Under the pieces are notes generated by a model. It saw only the letters and a list, made by a program, of their open reading frames with translations, was not told where the DNA came from and searched no databases. Below, in pieces: positions 22,789 to 32,156 of a DNA stretch of 37,018 bases; the stretch's first letter is position 1, and each line of letters begins with the position of its first letter. Origin of the DNA: Sulfurospirillum sp964466465. GTDB taxonomy: Bacteria; Campylobacterota; Campylobacteria; Campylobacterales; Sulfurospirillaceae. Made by a program: the position numbers and the translations under genes. The stretch spans positions 1 to 37,018 of the forward strand of contig CAYXNJ010000027.1 in NCBI GenBank assembly GCA_964466465.1, written 5' to 3'.

Positions 22789-23061
22789 ATGCAAGGTTCA
22801 AATTTAATTCAGTCTTTACTTCCACTCGTTGTTCTTTTCGCAATTTTTTATTTTCTTGTGATTAGGCCTCAACAAAAACAGGTAAAAAAACACAAAGAAA
22901 TGCTTGACGCTCTTCAAAAGGGAGACAAAGTCATTACCAGTGGTGGTTTGATCTGTGAAGTTGTGAAACCTGAGGAAGATTCTATCAAAGTTAAGCTTAA
23001 TGATGATGGCGTCATGGTGAAGGTTGCAAGAGAATATATCGCAAAGAAAATCGATGCCTAG
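22789..23061 (+). CDS. yajC: Preprotein translocase accessory subunit YajC
   Basis: The 90-residue protein has one transmembrane helix (about 7-25, LLPLVVLFAIFYFLVI) followed directly by the signature RPQQKQVKKHKEML and a small cytoplasmic domain with LQKGDKVITSGGLICEVV. It associates with SecD and SecF, encoded next. AAGGA (22779-22783) lies 5 nt before the ATG. Its last 8 bp overlap secD. Confidence 0.95.
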   Translation: MQGSNLIQSLLPLVVLFAIFYFLVIRPQQKQVKKHKEMLDALQKGDKVITSGGLICEVVKPEEDSIKVKLNDDGVMVKVAREYIAKKIDA

Positions 23062-24637
23062 TGGTGTATTGAATTACCGTTTAGTCATTTTTATTATTGC
23101 AGTTATTTTTGGAGTAGGCATGGCAATGCCTACTTTTCTGCAAAGTGAAAAAGGGGCTAAAATTTCCTTAGGTCTTGATCTTCAAGGTGGTCTTCATATG
23201 GTCTTGGGTGTAAAAACTGAAGAGGCTATCAAATCTAAAGTAAAATCGATTGCATCGAGCATTAAATTTTTTGCGCAAAGTAATGACATTATTATTGATG
23301 ACTTTCGTCTTGATGAAGAGGTGCTCTCTTTCACACTTCTTGACAAAGATGAAGAAAAAAAACTGGATGCAATGCTTAAAACCATTAGCGGGTTGCACAT
23401 CAATAAAGAAGCCCTCAAATATACCCTTAATTTAGAAGATAAAGAAAAAGAACTTATCAAAGAATATGCGATTTCACAAGCCGTTGAGACGATTCGTAAT
23501 CGTTTGGACCAGTTCGGTTTGGCTGAACCCAATGTCGCAAAACAAGGTATGGATAAAATTGTTGTGGAACTTCCTGGTATCAAAACAGCCGAAGAAGAAC
23601 AGCGTGCACGTGAGTTAATCGCTAAAGCAGCACACTTGCAACTCATGGCGGTGGATGAAAAACGACGTGACCGTGCGAACAGCATGAGTCCAACAGAAGC
23701 AGCGCAATATGGTGATGTCATTTTAAGTGATGCAAGAGGTGACAATATTCGTCATATTCTCAAAGAAATTCCTATCATTGATGGCAGTATGTTAACCGAT
23801 GCCAAAGTAGCGTTTAGTGAAATGCAACAACCCGTTATCAATTTTACGCTGAATTCGGAAGGTGCTAAAATCTTTGGTGATTTCACAGCCAATAATATTG
23901 GCAACCGTTTAGCGATTGTTTTGGATAACAAAGTCTATTCTGATCCTGTGATTCGTGAGCGCATCGGTGGAGGAAGTGGACAGATCAGTGGTGGCTTTAG
24001 TGTGAAAGAAGCACACGATGTAGCAATCGCTCTTAGAAGTGGTGCATTACTCGCTCCTGTGACGTTGCTTGAAAAACGCAGTGTGGGGCCTTCATTAGGT
24101 GCAGATAGTATTCAAGCAAGTCTTATCGCGTTAATTTCTGGCTTTGCACTTATTGTTGGCTTTTTGATTTTGTATTATCACATGGCGGGAGTCTTCGCAA
24201 GTATCGCACTTTTAGTCAACTTAGTCCTTTTGATTGCTATTATGGCTCTTTTTGGCGCAACACTGACACTTCCTGGTATGGCAGGTATCGTTTTAAGTCT
24301 GGGTATGGCAGTTGATGCGAATGTTATTATTAATGAGCGTATTCGTGAACTTTTACGACAAGGTATTGCCATTAGGCAATCGGTTGAAAAAGGGTATGAA
24401 AATGCGATGAGCGCGATTGTTGATGGTAACTTAACCTTAGCAGTTTCATCGGTTATTCTGTATGTGTATGGCACAGGCCCTATTAAAGGCTTTGCGATTA
24501 GTATGCTTATTGGTAACTTGATTTCAATGCTGACAGCGATTCTTGGAACACACGGTATGTATGTAGCGTTGATGTCCTATATTGAGAAAAACCATAGTAT
24601 CAATTTTTGGTTTGGTATGAAAAAGAGAGGTCACTAA
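23054..24637 (+). CDS. secD: Protein translocase subunit SecD
   Basis: The 527-residue RND-type membrane protein uses the proton gradient to pull exported proteins through SecYEG. It has a first helix (about 8-28), the D1 motif GLDLQGGLHMVLGV, a large periplasmic P1 domain with ETIRNRLDQFGLAEPNVAKQG, then five more helices starting near RSVGPSLGADSI. GIVLSLGMAVDANVIINERIRE carries the conserved D4 acidic residue. The ATG at 23054, inside the end of yajC, fits the family N-terminus (VLNYRLVIFIIAVIFG); an upstream in-frame TTG lacks a ribosome-binding site. Confidence 0.95.
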   Translation: MPSGVLNYRLVIFIIAVIFGVGMAMPTFLQSEKGAKISLGLDLQGGLHMVLGVKTEEAIKSKVKSIASSIKFFAQSNDIIIDDFRLDEEVLSFTLLDKDEEKKLDAMLKTISGLHINKEALKYTLNLEDKEKELIKEYAISQAVETIRNRLDQFGLAEPNVAKQGMDKIVVELPGIKTAEEEQRARELIAKAAHLQLMAVDEKRRDRANSMSPTEAAQYGDVILSDARGDNIRHILKEIPIIDGSMLTDAKVAFSEMQQPVINFTLNSEGAKIFGDFTANNIGNRLAIVLDNKVYSDPVIRERIGGGSGQISGGFSVKEAHDVAIALRSGALLAPVTLLEKRSVGPSLGADSIQASLIALISGFALIVGFLILYYHMAGVFASIALLVNLVLLIAIMALFGATLTLPGMAGIVLSLGMAVDANVIINERIRELLRQGIAIRQSVEKGYENAMSAIVDGNLTLAVSSVILYVYGTGPIKGFAISMLIGNLISMLTAILGTHGMYVALMSYIEKNHSINFWFGMKKRGH

Positions 24638-25608
24638 TGGAATTTTTTTCAAAAGGCAAAATTTATAATTTTATGAAATATGGACGTGTCTTTGTCCTAT
24701 CGACACTCTTTTTAGCCATCGTCTCTTTAGTGCTTGTTTTTACAAAAGGGTTTAATTACGGGGTTGATTTTGTCGGTGGTACCGTTGTTCAACTCAAATA
24801 TGAACAAAAAGCACCCATCGATAAGATTAGAGAAGACCTTGCAAAAGATAAAATGTTTGCAGGAGCGCTTATTACGGAGTTTGGCTCACCAGAAGAGATT
24901 GTCATTCGTTTTTCTACGGTAACGGATAGCGTTGGACAAGATGTCGGTGATCATATTAAAGTGGCTCTCAAAAACACGGGTGTTTTTGATATTCGAAAAG
25001 TAGATATTGTTGGACCAAAAATAGGAAGTGAACTCCGCGAAAAAGGTATTATCTCGGCTATTTTAGCGATGATTGGTATTTTGATTTATGTAGCTGTTCG
25101 TTTTGAGTGGAAATTTGCAATTGCATCGATTATTACATTGGCGCATGATATTACGATTACATTAGGGGCTATCATTCTGTTTGACATAGAATTTAGCCTT
25201 GATGTCTTAGCCGCTGTTTTAACGCTGATTGGTTACTCTCTGAACGATACAATTATTATTTTTGACCGTATTCGTGAAGAGCTCGAAGAGACTAAAAATA
25301 TGAATTTTTCTGAAATTATTGATATTTGTGTCTCAAAAACACTCTCACGTACAACCATTACGTCATTACTCGTTTTCTTTGTTGTTTTAACCCTTTATGT
25401 TTTTGGTGGTGAGATTATTCACGGTTTTAGCTTTACCATGTTACTCGGTGTTATTATCGGTACATACAGCTCTATCTTTATCTCTGCACCTTTCTTAACG
25501 CTGATTGGATTTAGTGTAGAAAAGTATAAGGCAAAGATTGCCCTTAAAGAGAAAAATAGAATCGAAAAAGAGAAAATGCGTTCCATGTATGAAAAAGGTA
25601 TCGTTTAA
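24637..25608 (+). CDS. secF: Protein translocase subunit SecF
   Basis: The 323-residue partner of SecD has the same RND layout: helix 1 near 16-36, FNYGVDFVGGTVVQL (the SecF D1 motif), a short periplasmic domain and five more helices from about residue 130. The TLIGYSLNDTIIIFDRIREEL segment is the conserved TM4 signature with the functional Asp. The ATG shares a base with the secD stop (TAATG), with AGAGAGG upstream. The basic C-terminal tail is cytoplasmic. leuS follows after 15 bp. Confidence 0.95.
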   Translation: MEFFSKGKIYNFMKYGRVFVLSTLFLAIVSLVLVFTKGFNYGVDFVGGTVVQLKYEQKAPIDKIREDLAKDKMFAGALITEFGSPEEIVIRFSTVTDSVGQDVGDHIKVALKNTGVFDIRKVDIVGPKIGSELREKGIISAILAMIGILIYVAVRFEWKFAIASIITLAHDITITLGAIILFDIEFSLDVLAAVLTLIGYSLNDTIIIFDRIREELEETKNMNFSEIIDICVSKTLSRTTITSLLVFFVVLTLYVFGGEIIHGFSFTMLLGVIIGTYSSIFISAPFLTLIGFSVEKYKAKIALKEKNRIEKEKMRSMYEKGIV

Positions 25609-25623
25609 TTTGATGGAGAGAAG

Positions 25624-28071
25624 ATGCAGTACAATCCTTTAGAACTTGAAACAAAATGGCAGCAAACATGGGATCAAACCAATGCGTTTGAGCCCCTTGC
25701 TGATATGAGTAAAAAGAAAAAATATATTTTAAGTATGTTCCCGTATCCAAGTGGACGTATTCACATGGGTCATGTTCGTAACTATACCATTGGCGATGCT
25801 ATCGCACGTCACCACCGTAAAAATGGCTTCAATGTGCTTCATCCGATTGGCTGGGATAGTTTTGGTATGCCCGCTGAAAATGCAGCCATTAAACATGGTG
25901 TTCATCCTAAAAAATGGACCTATGAAAACATCGATTATATGCGCAAAGAGCTAGCTTCCCTTGGACTCTCTTTTTCGAAAAAAAGAGAATTTGCGGCAAG
26001 CGACGTGCTTTATACGAAACATGAACAACGCATTTTTATTGAGATGTTTAACAAAGGGTTGGTCTATCAAAAAAGCGCAACACTGAATTGGTGTAATACC
26101 TGCCAAACGGTTCTTGCTAATGAACAAGTAGAAGAGGGATGTTGTTGGCGATGTGATAATCCAGTAGAGCAACGCTTGCTTCCAGGCTACTACCTCAAAA
26201 TTACCCAATACGCGCAAGAACTTTTGGATGATTGCGAGAAGTTGCGTGCAGGTTGGCCAAATCAAGTTTTAACGATGCAAGAGAATTGGATCGGCAGAAG
26301 CGAAGGTTTAGAGTTTTCATTTGAACTTACTGATTCTTCAAAAGCTAAACTTAGCCATCAATTTGACAGTTATAAAGTGTTCACCACACGCCCTGATACC
26401 ATTTATGGAGTCAGTTACTCAGCGCTTGCGCCTGAGCATCCTATTGTGAATCATTTGATAGCGCATAAATTACTCAGCGAAGATAAAATTGCACAAATCA
26501 AAAAAATGCAAAGTGTTGGTGCCAGAGATCGTGCGCAAGCCCCAAAAGAGGGTGTTAGCTTAGAAATAGATGTGATTCACCCACTGACGGGTAAAAATGT
26601 ACCTGTTTGGGTTGCAAACTTTGTTTTGATTGAATACGGTGGAGGTGCTGTTATGGCGGTTCCTGCACACGATGAGCGCGATTTTGAATTTGCAACCAAA
26701 TACAATTTAGCCATTATTCAAAGTATTGAAAATGGTACACTCTTTGATGGAAATGCCGCGACCACGGAGTATGGCACACTGGTTAATTCAGGTGAATTTA
26801 GCGGGCTTGATTCTAAAAGTGCTCAAAAAGCGATTATTGCTCATTTTGAAGCACAAAAATTGGGTACAAAAGTTATTAATTACAAACTTCGCGATTGGGG
26901 CATTAGCCGTCAACGCTATTGGGGTGCACCGATTCCGATGATCCACTGCCCAAAATGTGGACTGGTTCCTGAAAAAATTGAAAATCTCCCTGTTGCGCTT
27001 CCTGATGATGTCGAAATCAAAGGAGAGGGAAATCCTCTGGATAAACACCCAACATGGAAATTTACAAAATGCCCTTGTTGTGGGGAAGATGCCATTCGTG
27101 AAACCGATACGATGGATACATTCTTCCAGTCCAGCTGGTATTTTTTACGTTATACCACTGATCCATCGTTGTGGAATGATGCACCTTTTGATAAAGCAAG
27201 TGCAAACTACTGGATGAATGTTGACCAGTACATTGGTGGCATTGAACACGCAATTCTTCACCTTCTTTATTCACGCTTCTTTACAAAAGTATTACGTGAT
27301 TTAGGCTATGTGAGTTGCGATGAACCGTTTGCCAATCTTTTAACCCAAGGTATGGTGCTTAAAGATGGCTCTAAAATGAGCAAAAGTAAAGGTAATACCG
27401 TTGATCCTGATGCCATTATTAAAACCTATGGTGCGGACACGGCACGTCTTTTCATCCTTTTTGCAGCACCGCCTCAAAAAGAGCTTGAGTGGAATGACAG
27501 TGCGGTTGAGGGTGCGTTTAGATTTTTAAAACGTTTTGCACAAAAAAGTGAAAATGCCGTTGCCTGTACATCTCTTCCTAGTATCAATCATGCTTCCCTT
27601 TCTAAAGAGTCTAAGTATGCCCGTAAAAAAGTGTATGAAGCGCTTAAAAAGTCAAATGAGATTTATGAAGGAAGTTACACTTTCAATACTTTAATTGCAG
27701 CATGTATGGAAGCATTAAATGCTTTGAGTGACCAAAATGATTCAGCGGTTTGGAGTGAAGGGTATTTTATTCTTCTAAACCTCTTAGAACCGATTGTTCC
27801 TCATGTCTGTTGGGAAATGAGTGAAACACTTTTTGGATGCAAAAATTTAGTACCTCTTGAAATTAAAGAAGAAGTTTTTGTAGAAGAGAGTATGATTTTA
27901 GCCGTAACCGTTAATGGTAAAAAGCGTGCTGAAATTGAAGTAGAAACTTCCATCTCAAAAGAAGAAGCTCTGCATCTTGGAAAAGAGAGTGTTGCAAAGT
28001 GGTTAGAAGGGGCTGAACTTGTCAAAGAGATTTATGTTCCCAATAAATTGATTAATTTGGTGGTAAAGTAA
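25624..28071 (+). CDS. leuS: Leucyl-tRNA synthetase
   Basis: The 815-residue class I synthetase charges tRNA-Leu. HIGH-type motif HMGH at 47-50 (PYPSGRIHMGHVRNY), KMSKS at 584-588 (DGSKMSKSKGNTVDPD). The CP1 editing domain is present (about residues 225-420: TTRPDTIYGVSYSALAPEHP, AVPAHDERDFEFA), so misacylated tRNA can be hydrolysed. Two cysteine clusters (CNTCQ...CCWRC near 155-178; CPKC...CPCC near 440-485) look like zinc-binding modules. The C-terminus holds the anticodon-binding and tRNA-contacting domains (PIVPHVCWEM, VTVNGKKRAEIEV). It has the usual bacterial length of about 800-870 residues. Confidence 0.96.
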   Translation: MQYNPLELETKWQQTWDQTNAFEPLADMSKKKKYILSMFPYPSGRIHMGHVRNYTIGDAIARHHRKNGFNVLHPIGWDSFGMPAENAAIKHGVHPKKWTYENIDYMRKELASLGLSFSKKREFAASDVLYTKHEQRIFIEMFNKGLVYQKSATLNWCNTCQTVLANEQVEEGCCWRCDNPVEQRLLPGYYLKITQYAQELLDDCEKLRAGWPNQVLTMQENWIGRSEGLEFSFELTDSSKAKLSHQFDSYKVFTTRPDTIYGVSYSALAPEHPIVNHLIAHKLLSEDKIAQIKKMQSVGARDRAQAPKEGVSLEIDVIHPLTGKNVPVWVANFVLIEYGGGAVMAVPAHDERDFEFATKYNLAIIQSIENGTLFDGNAATTEYGTLVNSGEFSGLDSKSAQKAIIAHFEAQKLGTKVINYKLRDWGISRQRYWGAPIPMIHCPKCGLVPEKIENLPVALPDDVEIKGEGNPLDKHPTWKFTKCPCCGEDAIRETDTMDTFFQSSWYFLRYTTDPSLWNDAPFDKASANYWMNVDQYIGGIEHAILHLLYSRFFTKVLRDLGYVSCDEPFANLLTQGMVLKDGSKMSKSKGNTVDPDAIIKTYGADTARLFILFAAPPQKELEWNDSAVEGAFRFLKRFAQKSENAVACTSLPSINHASLSKESKYARKKVYEALKKSNEIYEGSYTFNTLIAACMEALNALSDQNDSAVWSEGYFILLNLLEPIVPHVCWEMSETLFGCKNLVPLEIKEEVFVEESMILAVTVNGKKRAEIEVETSISKEEALHLGKESVAKWLEGAELVKEIYVPNKLINLVVK

Positions 28072-28072
28072 T

Positions 28073-28591
28073 ATGAAACAACTTTTTCTTGGATTTTTAA
28101 TTGCCATGATTATCGGCGGATGTGGATATAAGCCATCTTCTTATTATGCAAGGCAGGCATTGGGAGATAAACTGTATGCTGAAGTGACCATCTCAAGGCA
28201 AGATCCAAGAAACAGTGTTCTTATTAAAGATGCTGTCAATGAAGCCATTGTTAGCCGTTTTGGTGGAAAATTGGTTACAAAAGAACAAGCGGATAGCGTG
28301 TTGCGTGTGAAAATTAAAAGCATCTCTTTTTCTCCAACGGTGTATGATACTTATGGATATGTTATTGCCTATAAAGCAATCGTTATTTTAGCGATGGAAT
28401 ATGAAAATGCTAATCAAAAAATTGAAAAACTAACCGCAACAGGTGAGTATGATTTCTCAATTGCATCTAACAGTGTTATCTCTGATACCAATCGCTTTGA
28501 AGCTATCCGTTATGCCGCAAATGATGCTTTAGATGAATTTGTCTCAAAAATTGCGATTAAAGGACTACGCAATGGCGACAACAATCAATGA
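28073..28591 (+). CDS. lptE: LPS-assembly lipoprotein LptE-like
   Basis: The 172-residue protein has a lipoprotein signal with lipobox IGGC (Cys at about 17) followed by GYKPSSYYA, the typical LptE opening, and an alternating beta/alpha pattern. LptE plugs the LptD barrel and helps insert lipopolysaccharide into the outer leaflet. The sequence is too divergent to show specific LPS-contact residues, so the call leans on the lipobox, size and position directly after leuS, which is the usual lptE place in many proteobacteria. The gap to leuS is 1 bp, and its 3' end overlaps the diguanylate cyclase gene by 20 bp. Confidence 0.75.
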   Translation: MKQLFLGFLIAMIIGGCGYKPSSYYARQALGDKLYAEVTISRQDPRNSVLIKDAVNEAIVSRFGGKLVTKEQADSVLRVKIKSISFSPTVYDTYGYVIAYKAIVILAMEYENANQKIEKLTATGEYDFSIASNSVISDTNRFEAIRYAANDALDEFVSKIAIKGLRNGDNNQ

Positions 28592-30116
28592 AATTATAAA
28601 AGAGTCGTTAGAGCATATTAAAGCAGAGCATCTCAATTTAACTCCCGATAATTATGCTAAAGTTTTTTGCAAAGTGGCTAAGCAAAAAGGTGTGATAGTT
28701 GAAGATTGTCAAAAAGTAGATAAATATACTAAAAAACTTGATCCAAATATCGTAGCGGATATGAAGCGTTTTAATATTAGCAATGTTGATGAACTGCTCT
28801 CTTTTTTAGTAGCAAAACTCAATCGTGCCAATGAGGGTGATGCCCTAAAAATGGTCAATACGCTAGCCACATTAACTAAACGCGTTCTTCAAGCCATTAC
28901 CTTGTTACATGATGCTAAAGCCACAAGCTTAGCCAATGCCTCATTGGAGCGTCTTGATTTTCACCAAAATTTACAGTCTATCGATCTTGTTAAAGAAAAA
29001 TGGTTTGATTTTATCTCCAATTATGATGACAGTTATCTGAAAAAATTAGATGCTTTTGGACATGTGAGTAAAGATGATCTTGAAGCAATGGTGCGAGATA
29101 TTATCAAGATTTTAAGTAAAGACAATAGCACCGAACTTTATAAAGCGATTGTTCCGCTCATTATTGCGACACTGGTTCCTTCCATCGCTTCAGGGATGAA
29201 TGATGAACTTGCCGCCATCAGCCATGAATTGCGTAATTCTCCTGATGCCTTAGGTACGCCAGCACTTCAGCAAGAGATTAAACAGCTTATCTCTAAGCGC
29301 ATTGAATTGGACAAAACAGAGGTACAAAAGAAAATCTCTGCACTCGATAAAATTCTTGATGAAATCAATAAAAAACTCCTCGAACTCATTCAAAGCAGTA
29401 ATATCAGCCATGAGCAAGTCAAAGTCATTAAACAAGACTTACAAAATATCAATTTTGAACATGACAGCTTTGAAAATGTTCAGCTTAAGTTGCTCAATAT
29501 TGCTTCGTCTTTGGAAAATGAAACAAGGTCTCTTAGTGAAAAGATGATGAGCAATCAAGAAACGATTACAAAACTTCAAAATCGTGTAACAAAACTGGAA
29601 TCTGCTTTGCTCGTAGCTAAACAAGAGGTTAAAGAGGATTATTTAACGCATGTCGCAACCAAACGTGCTCTTGCCAATGAGCTTGGACGTGTTGAAGATG
29701 CTTTTATGCGCTATAAAATTGATTATACGCTCTGTTTTATTGATATTGACCATTTTAAAATGGTTAACGATACCTATGGACATGAAGCAGGCGATGTCAT
29801 TCTCTCTACCGTTGGAAAGATTTTACGAAAATATGTACGCCAAGTCGATTTTGTAGGACGCTATGGTGGTGAAGAATTTTTAGTTATATTACCAAGCACA
29901 GATCTTGCACACGCCATTCATTTCGCCGATAAGATTCGCGCTATTGTTGAACAATTTAAATTCCTTTATAAAAATGAGCGCATCAATGTAACGGTAAGTT
30001 GTGGTGTCTCTCAACGCTCACAACACAAAACAAAAGATGAAACACTCAGTTCTGCTGATAGCTTCTTGTATAAAGCAAAAGAAGCAGGGCGCAATCAAGT
30101 GATGCCAGTGTTGTAA
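28572..30116 (+). CDS. Diguanylate cyclase with long helical N-terminal domain
   Basis: The 514-residue protein ends in a GGDEF domain (about 350-514) that makes c-di-GMP from two GTP. The active loop is GGEEF (432-436), a functional variant, and RQVD (423-426) sits five residues before it as the inhibitory I-site, so product feedback is expected. The first 340 residues are nearly all helical, with heptad-like stretches (KKISALDKILDEINKKLLELI, SLSEKMMSNQETITKLQNRVTKLES) and no transmembrane segment or recognised sensor, so the enzyme is probably cytoplasmic and dimerises through coiled coils. ATG at 28572 follows AAAGGA by 7 nt. It is locked between lptE and folC by overlaps. Confidence 0.88.
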   Translation: MATTINEIIKESLEHIKAEHLNLTPDNYAKVFCKVAKQKGVIVEDCQKVDKYTKKLDPNIVADMKRFNISNVDELLSFLVAKLNRANEGDALKMVNTLATLTKRVLQAITLLHDAKATSLANASLERLDFHQNLQSIDLVKEKWFDFISNYDDSYLKKLDAFGHVSKDDLEAMVRDIIKILSKDNSTELYKAIVPLIIATLVPSIASGMNDELAAISHELRNSPDALGTPALQQEIKQLISKRIELDKTEVQKKISALDKILDEINKKLLELIQSSNISHEQVKVIKQDLQNINFEHDSFENVQLKLLNIASSLENETRSLSEKMMSNQETITKLQNRVTKLESALLVAKQEVKEDYLTHVATKRALANELGRVEDAFMRYKIDYTLCFIDIDHFKMVNDTYGHEAGDVILSTVGKILRKYVRQVDFVGRYGGEEFLVILPSTDLAHAIHFADKIRAIVEQFKFLYKNERINVTVSCGVSQRSQHKTKDETLSSADSFLYKAKEAGRNQVMPVL

Positions 30117-31270
30117 TGCAACTGCAAGCTTTCTTAGACACAAAACCGCTTTTTTACGATGAAATTGATTATGCACGTATGCCCAAAGCATATCACAGCA
30201 TAGCGACACATCTTAAACTTCCAAAAATTATCCATCTCGTTGGAACCAATGGTAAAGGGACTACGGGGCGTTTTTTAGCGCAAATGTTGCGTGCAAATGG
30301 ATTACATGTAGGTCATTATACGTCTCCTCACATTCTTCACTTTAATGAGCGTATTTGGCTAGATAGTGCGAATGTCGATGATATAACCCTAGAGCAAGCA
30401 CACGAAATCTTGCTCTCTTGGCTTGAGCCTTTAGTGGCAGAGGCACTCTCTTATTTTGAATACACAACGCTTTTAGCTATGGTTATTTTTTCTAAAACCT
30501 GTGATTATGTTGTTCTTGAAGCAGGGCTTGGCGGTGAGTATGACGCAACCAATGTTTTTCCAAAATGTCTCTCTGTTATAACTCCTATTGGATTAGATCA
30601 TCAAGCATTTTTGGGTGAAAGTATTGAAGAGATTGCTCAAACAAAAATAAATAGCGTGACACATGATCTTATTTTAGCAAAACAGTATGATGCAAAGGTT
30701 TATCCTATCGCTTTACAACAAACCCAAAGACTTCACAGCCAGCTTTATAGCATTGAAACTTTTTTTGATGAGGCGATGAGTCAAGCATTATCTGCATATG
30801 GTGAAAAGCATGCGTTACAAGACTATTTGCAAGAAAATTTTAAAACAGCCCTTTGCGCATTAAACGTACTTGGATATGATATTGATTTAAAAACCTTTTT
30901 CCCCACTGTTTTACAAGGGCGTTGTCAAAAAATACTTCCTAATGTAACGATTGATGTGGGGCATAATGTTATGGCTGCAGAAGCCTTGGCAAAGAGTTTA
31001 GGCAAAAAAAAGGTTATATTGGTCTATAATAGTTACAAAGATAAAGATTATAAAACGATTTTGAGTATTTTAAAACCGATTATTGAAGAGATTTTAGTGA
31101 TTGAGATTGAGAGTCCTCGTGTTGCGAATAAAGCTGATATATATGCGGTTGCACATGATTTGGAACTCCCCATCTCTTCTTTTGTTTCTATTCAAAATGA
31201 TAAAGAGTATTTAGTCTTTGGCTCTTTTTCTGTCGTCGAAGCATTTTTAAAGGGTTTAAGTGAAAAATAA
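30116..31270 (+). CDS. folC: Folylpolyglutamate synthase / dihydrofolate synthase
   Basis: The 384-residue Mur-ligase-like enzyme adds glutamate to dihydropteroate or folates. The ATP loop is GTNGKGTT (43-50) in HLVGTNGKGTTGRFLAQML, followed by GHYTSPHILHFNERI, VVLEAGLGGEYDATNVF and VITPIGLDHQAFLG. The C-terminal domain has LQGRCQKILPNVTIDVGHNVMAA, where most homologues read DGAHNP. It is somewhat short for the family (about 390-430). The ATG overlaps the upstream stop by one base (TAATG), and its end overlaps the M23 gene by 11 bp. It uses the folate made with PABA from the pabB-pabC pair. Confidence 0.92.
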   Translation: MQLQAFLDTKPLFYDEIDYARMPKAYHSIATHLKLPKIIHLVGTNGKGTTGRFLAQMLRANGLHVGHYTSPHILHFNERIWLDSANVDDITLEQAHEILLSWLEPLVAEALSYFEYTTLLAMVIFSKTCDYVVLEAGLGGEYDATNVFPKCLSVITPIGLDHQAFLGESIEEIAQTKINSVTHDLILAKQYDAKVYPIALQQTQRLHSQLYSIETFFDEAMSQALSAYGEKHALQDYLQENFKTALCALNVLGYDIDLKTFFPTVLQGRCQKILPNVTIDVGHNVMAAEALAKSLGKKKVILVYNSYKDKDYKTILSILKPIIEEILVIEIESPRVANKADIYAVAHDLELPISSFVSIQNDKEYLVFGSFSVVEAFLKGLSEK

Positions 31271-32156
31271 ATTTACCGTCACCATCTCCGATGTGCATGG
31301 TTCTAAGCATTTTTTATTGCACCAATTGATTAAAAAGTTTTTGCTCTATTTTACGCTATTTGTCGCCTTGTCTATTCTGATTGGTAGCTTTGTTATTTTA
31401 TTTTTAATGAAAGAGGTTTCTTCTCTAGAAGCGAAAAAAGAGAGAGCTGTTGCAGAACGGAATGAATTGCTTGTACAAAATGAAGAACTTCAAGCCAAAA
31501 TTTCTGAAAAAGCGCAAGAGTATGAGAACATTCGCGATAAAATCAGTAATATGGAAGAAATGATGGGTCTTCGTGTCAACGAAGATGAAAATATTGACAC
31601 AAGACTCGAAGAGATCGACGTTACAGTTATGCAGCAAAAAACCTTTTTCGATAATATCCCAAGTGGTGATGTTATGGCATACAGTGACATCTCTTCAAAA
31701 TTTGGCTGGAGGGAAAATCCTGTTTTAAGACGCAAAGAGTTTCATACTGGTCTGGATTTGAGAGCACCTGTAGGAACGCCTATTTTAGCACCAGCTGATG
31801 GTGTTGTTAAGTTTACTCAGTATAATCAAGGTAGTGGTTACGGTAATGTGGTTTCTTTAGATCATAATTATGGATTTGAGAGTTATTACGCTCATCTTCA
31901 AAACAAGCCTGTTGTCAAAGAAGGTCAATTTGTTAAAAAAGGTGATTTGATTGCTTATTCTGGCAACAGTGGTATGTCCACTGGTCCACATTTGCATTAT
32001 GAGATAAAGTTTATCGGTCGTATTCTTGATCCTGAGCCATTTGTTCATTGGAGAGGATCTAATTTTGCAGAAATCTTTAAAAAGGAGAAGAGAGTCACAT
32101 GGGAATCTTTAATAAAGCTGATCAATGCTCAGTACCCGCTTCCGAAACAACTATAG
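31260..32156 (+). CDS. M23-family peptidoglycan endopeptidase (Csd1/Pgp3-like)
   Basis: The 298-residue protein has a short cytoplasmic N-terminus, one transmembrane helix (about 25-48), a coiled coil (about 50-100, rich in Glu and Lys) and a periplasmic LytM/M23 domain from about 140. All catalytic residues are there: zinc ligands His162 and Asp166 (HTGLD) and His246, plus His212 (YYAHL) and His244 (HLHYE). It should cut peptide crosslinks in peptidoglycan. The adjacent bactofilin gene makes it the probable counterpart of H. pylori Csd1, which with CcmA gives helical shape. The GTG start overlaps folC by 11 bp; its 3' end overlaps bactofilin by 58 bp. Confidence 0.9.
   Translation: MKNKFTVTISDVHGSKHFLLHQLIKKFLLYFTLFVALSILIGSFVILFLMKEVSSLEAKKERAVAERNELLVQNEELQAKISEKAQEYENIRDKISNMEEMMGLRVNEDENIDTRLEEIDVTVMQQKTFFDNIPSGDVMAYSDISSKFGWRENPVLRRKEFHTGLDLRAPVGTPILAPADGVVKFTQYNQGSGYGNVVSLDHNYGFESYYAHLQNKPVVKEGQFVKKGDLIAYSGNSGMSTGPHLHYEIKFIGRILDPEPFVHWRGSNFAEIFKKEKRVTWESLIKLINAQYPLPKQL

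Noticed and set aside
23194..23745. 183-codon open frame on the minus strand inside secD
   Set aside because: The product is a Ser/Ala/Leu-rich shadow of the secD periplasmic domain; it has no family resemblance.
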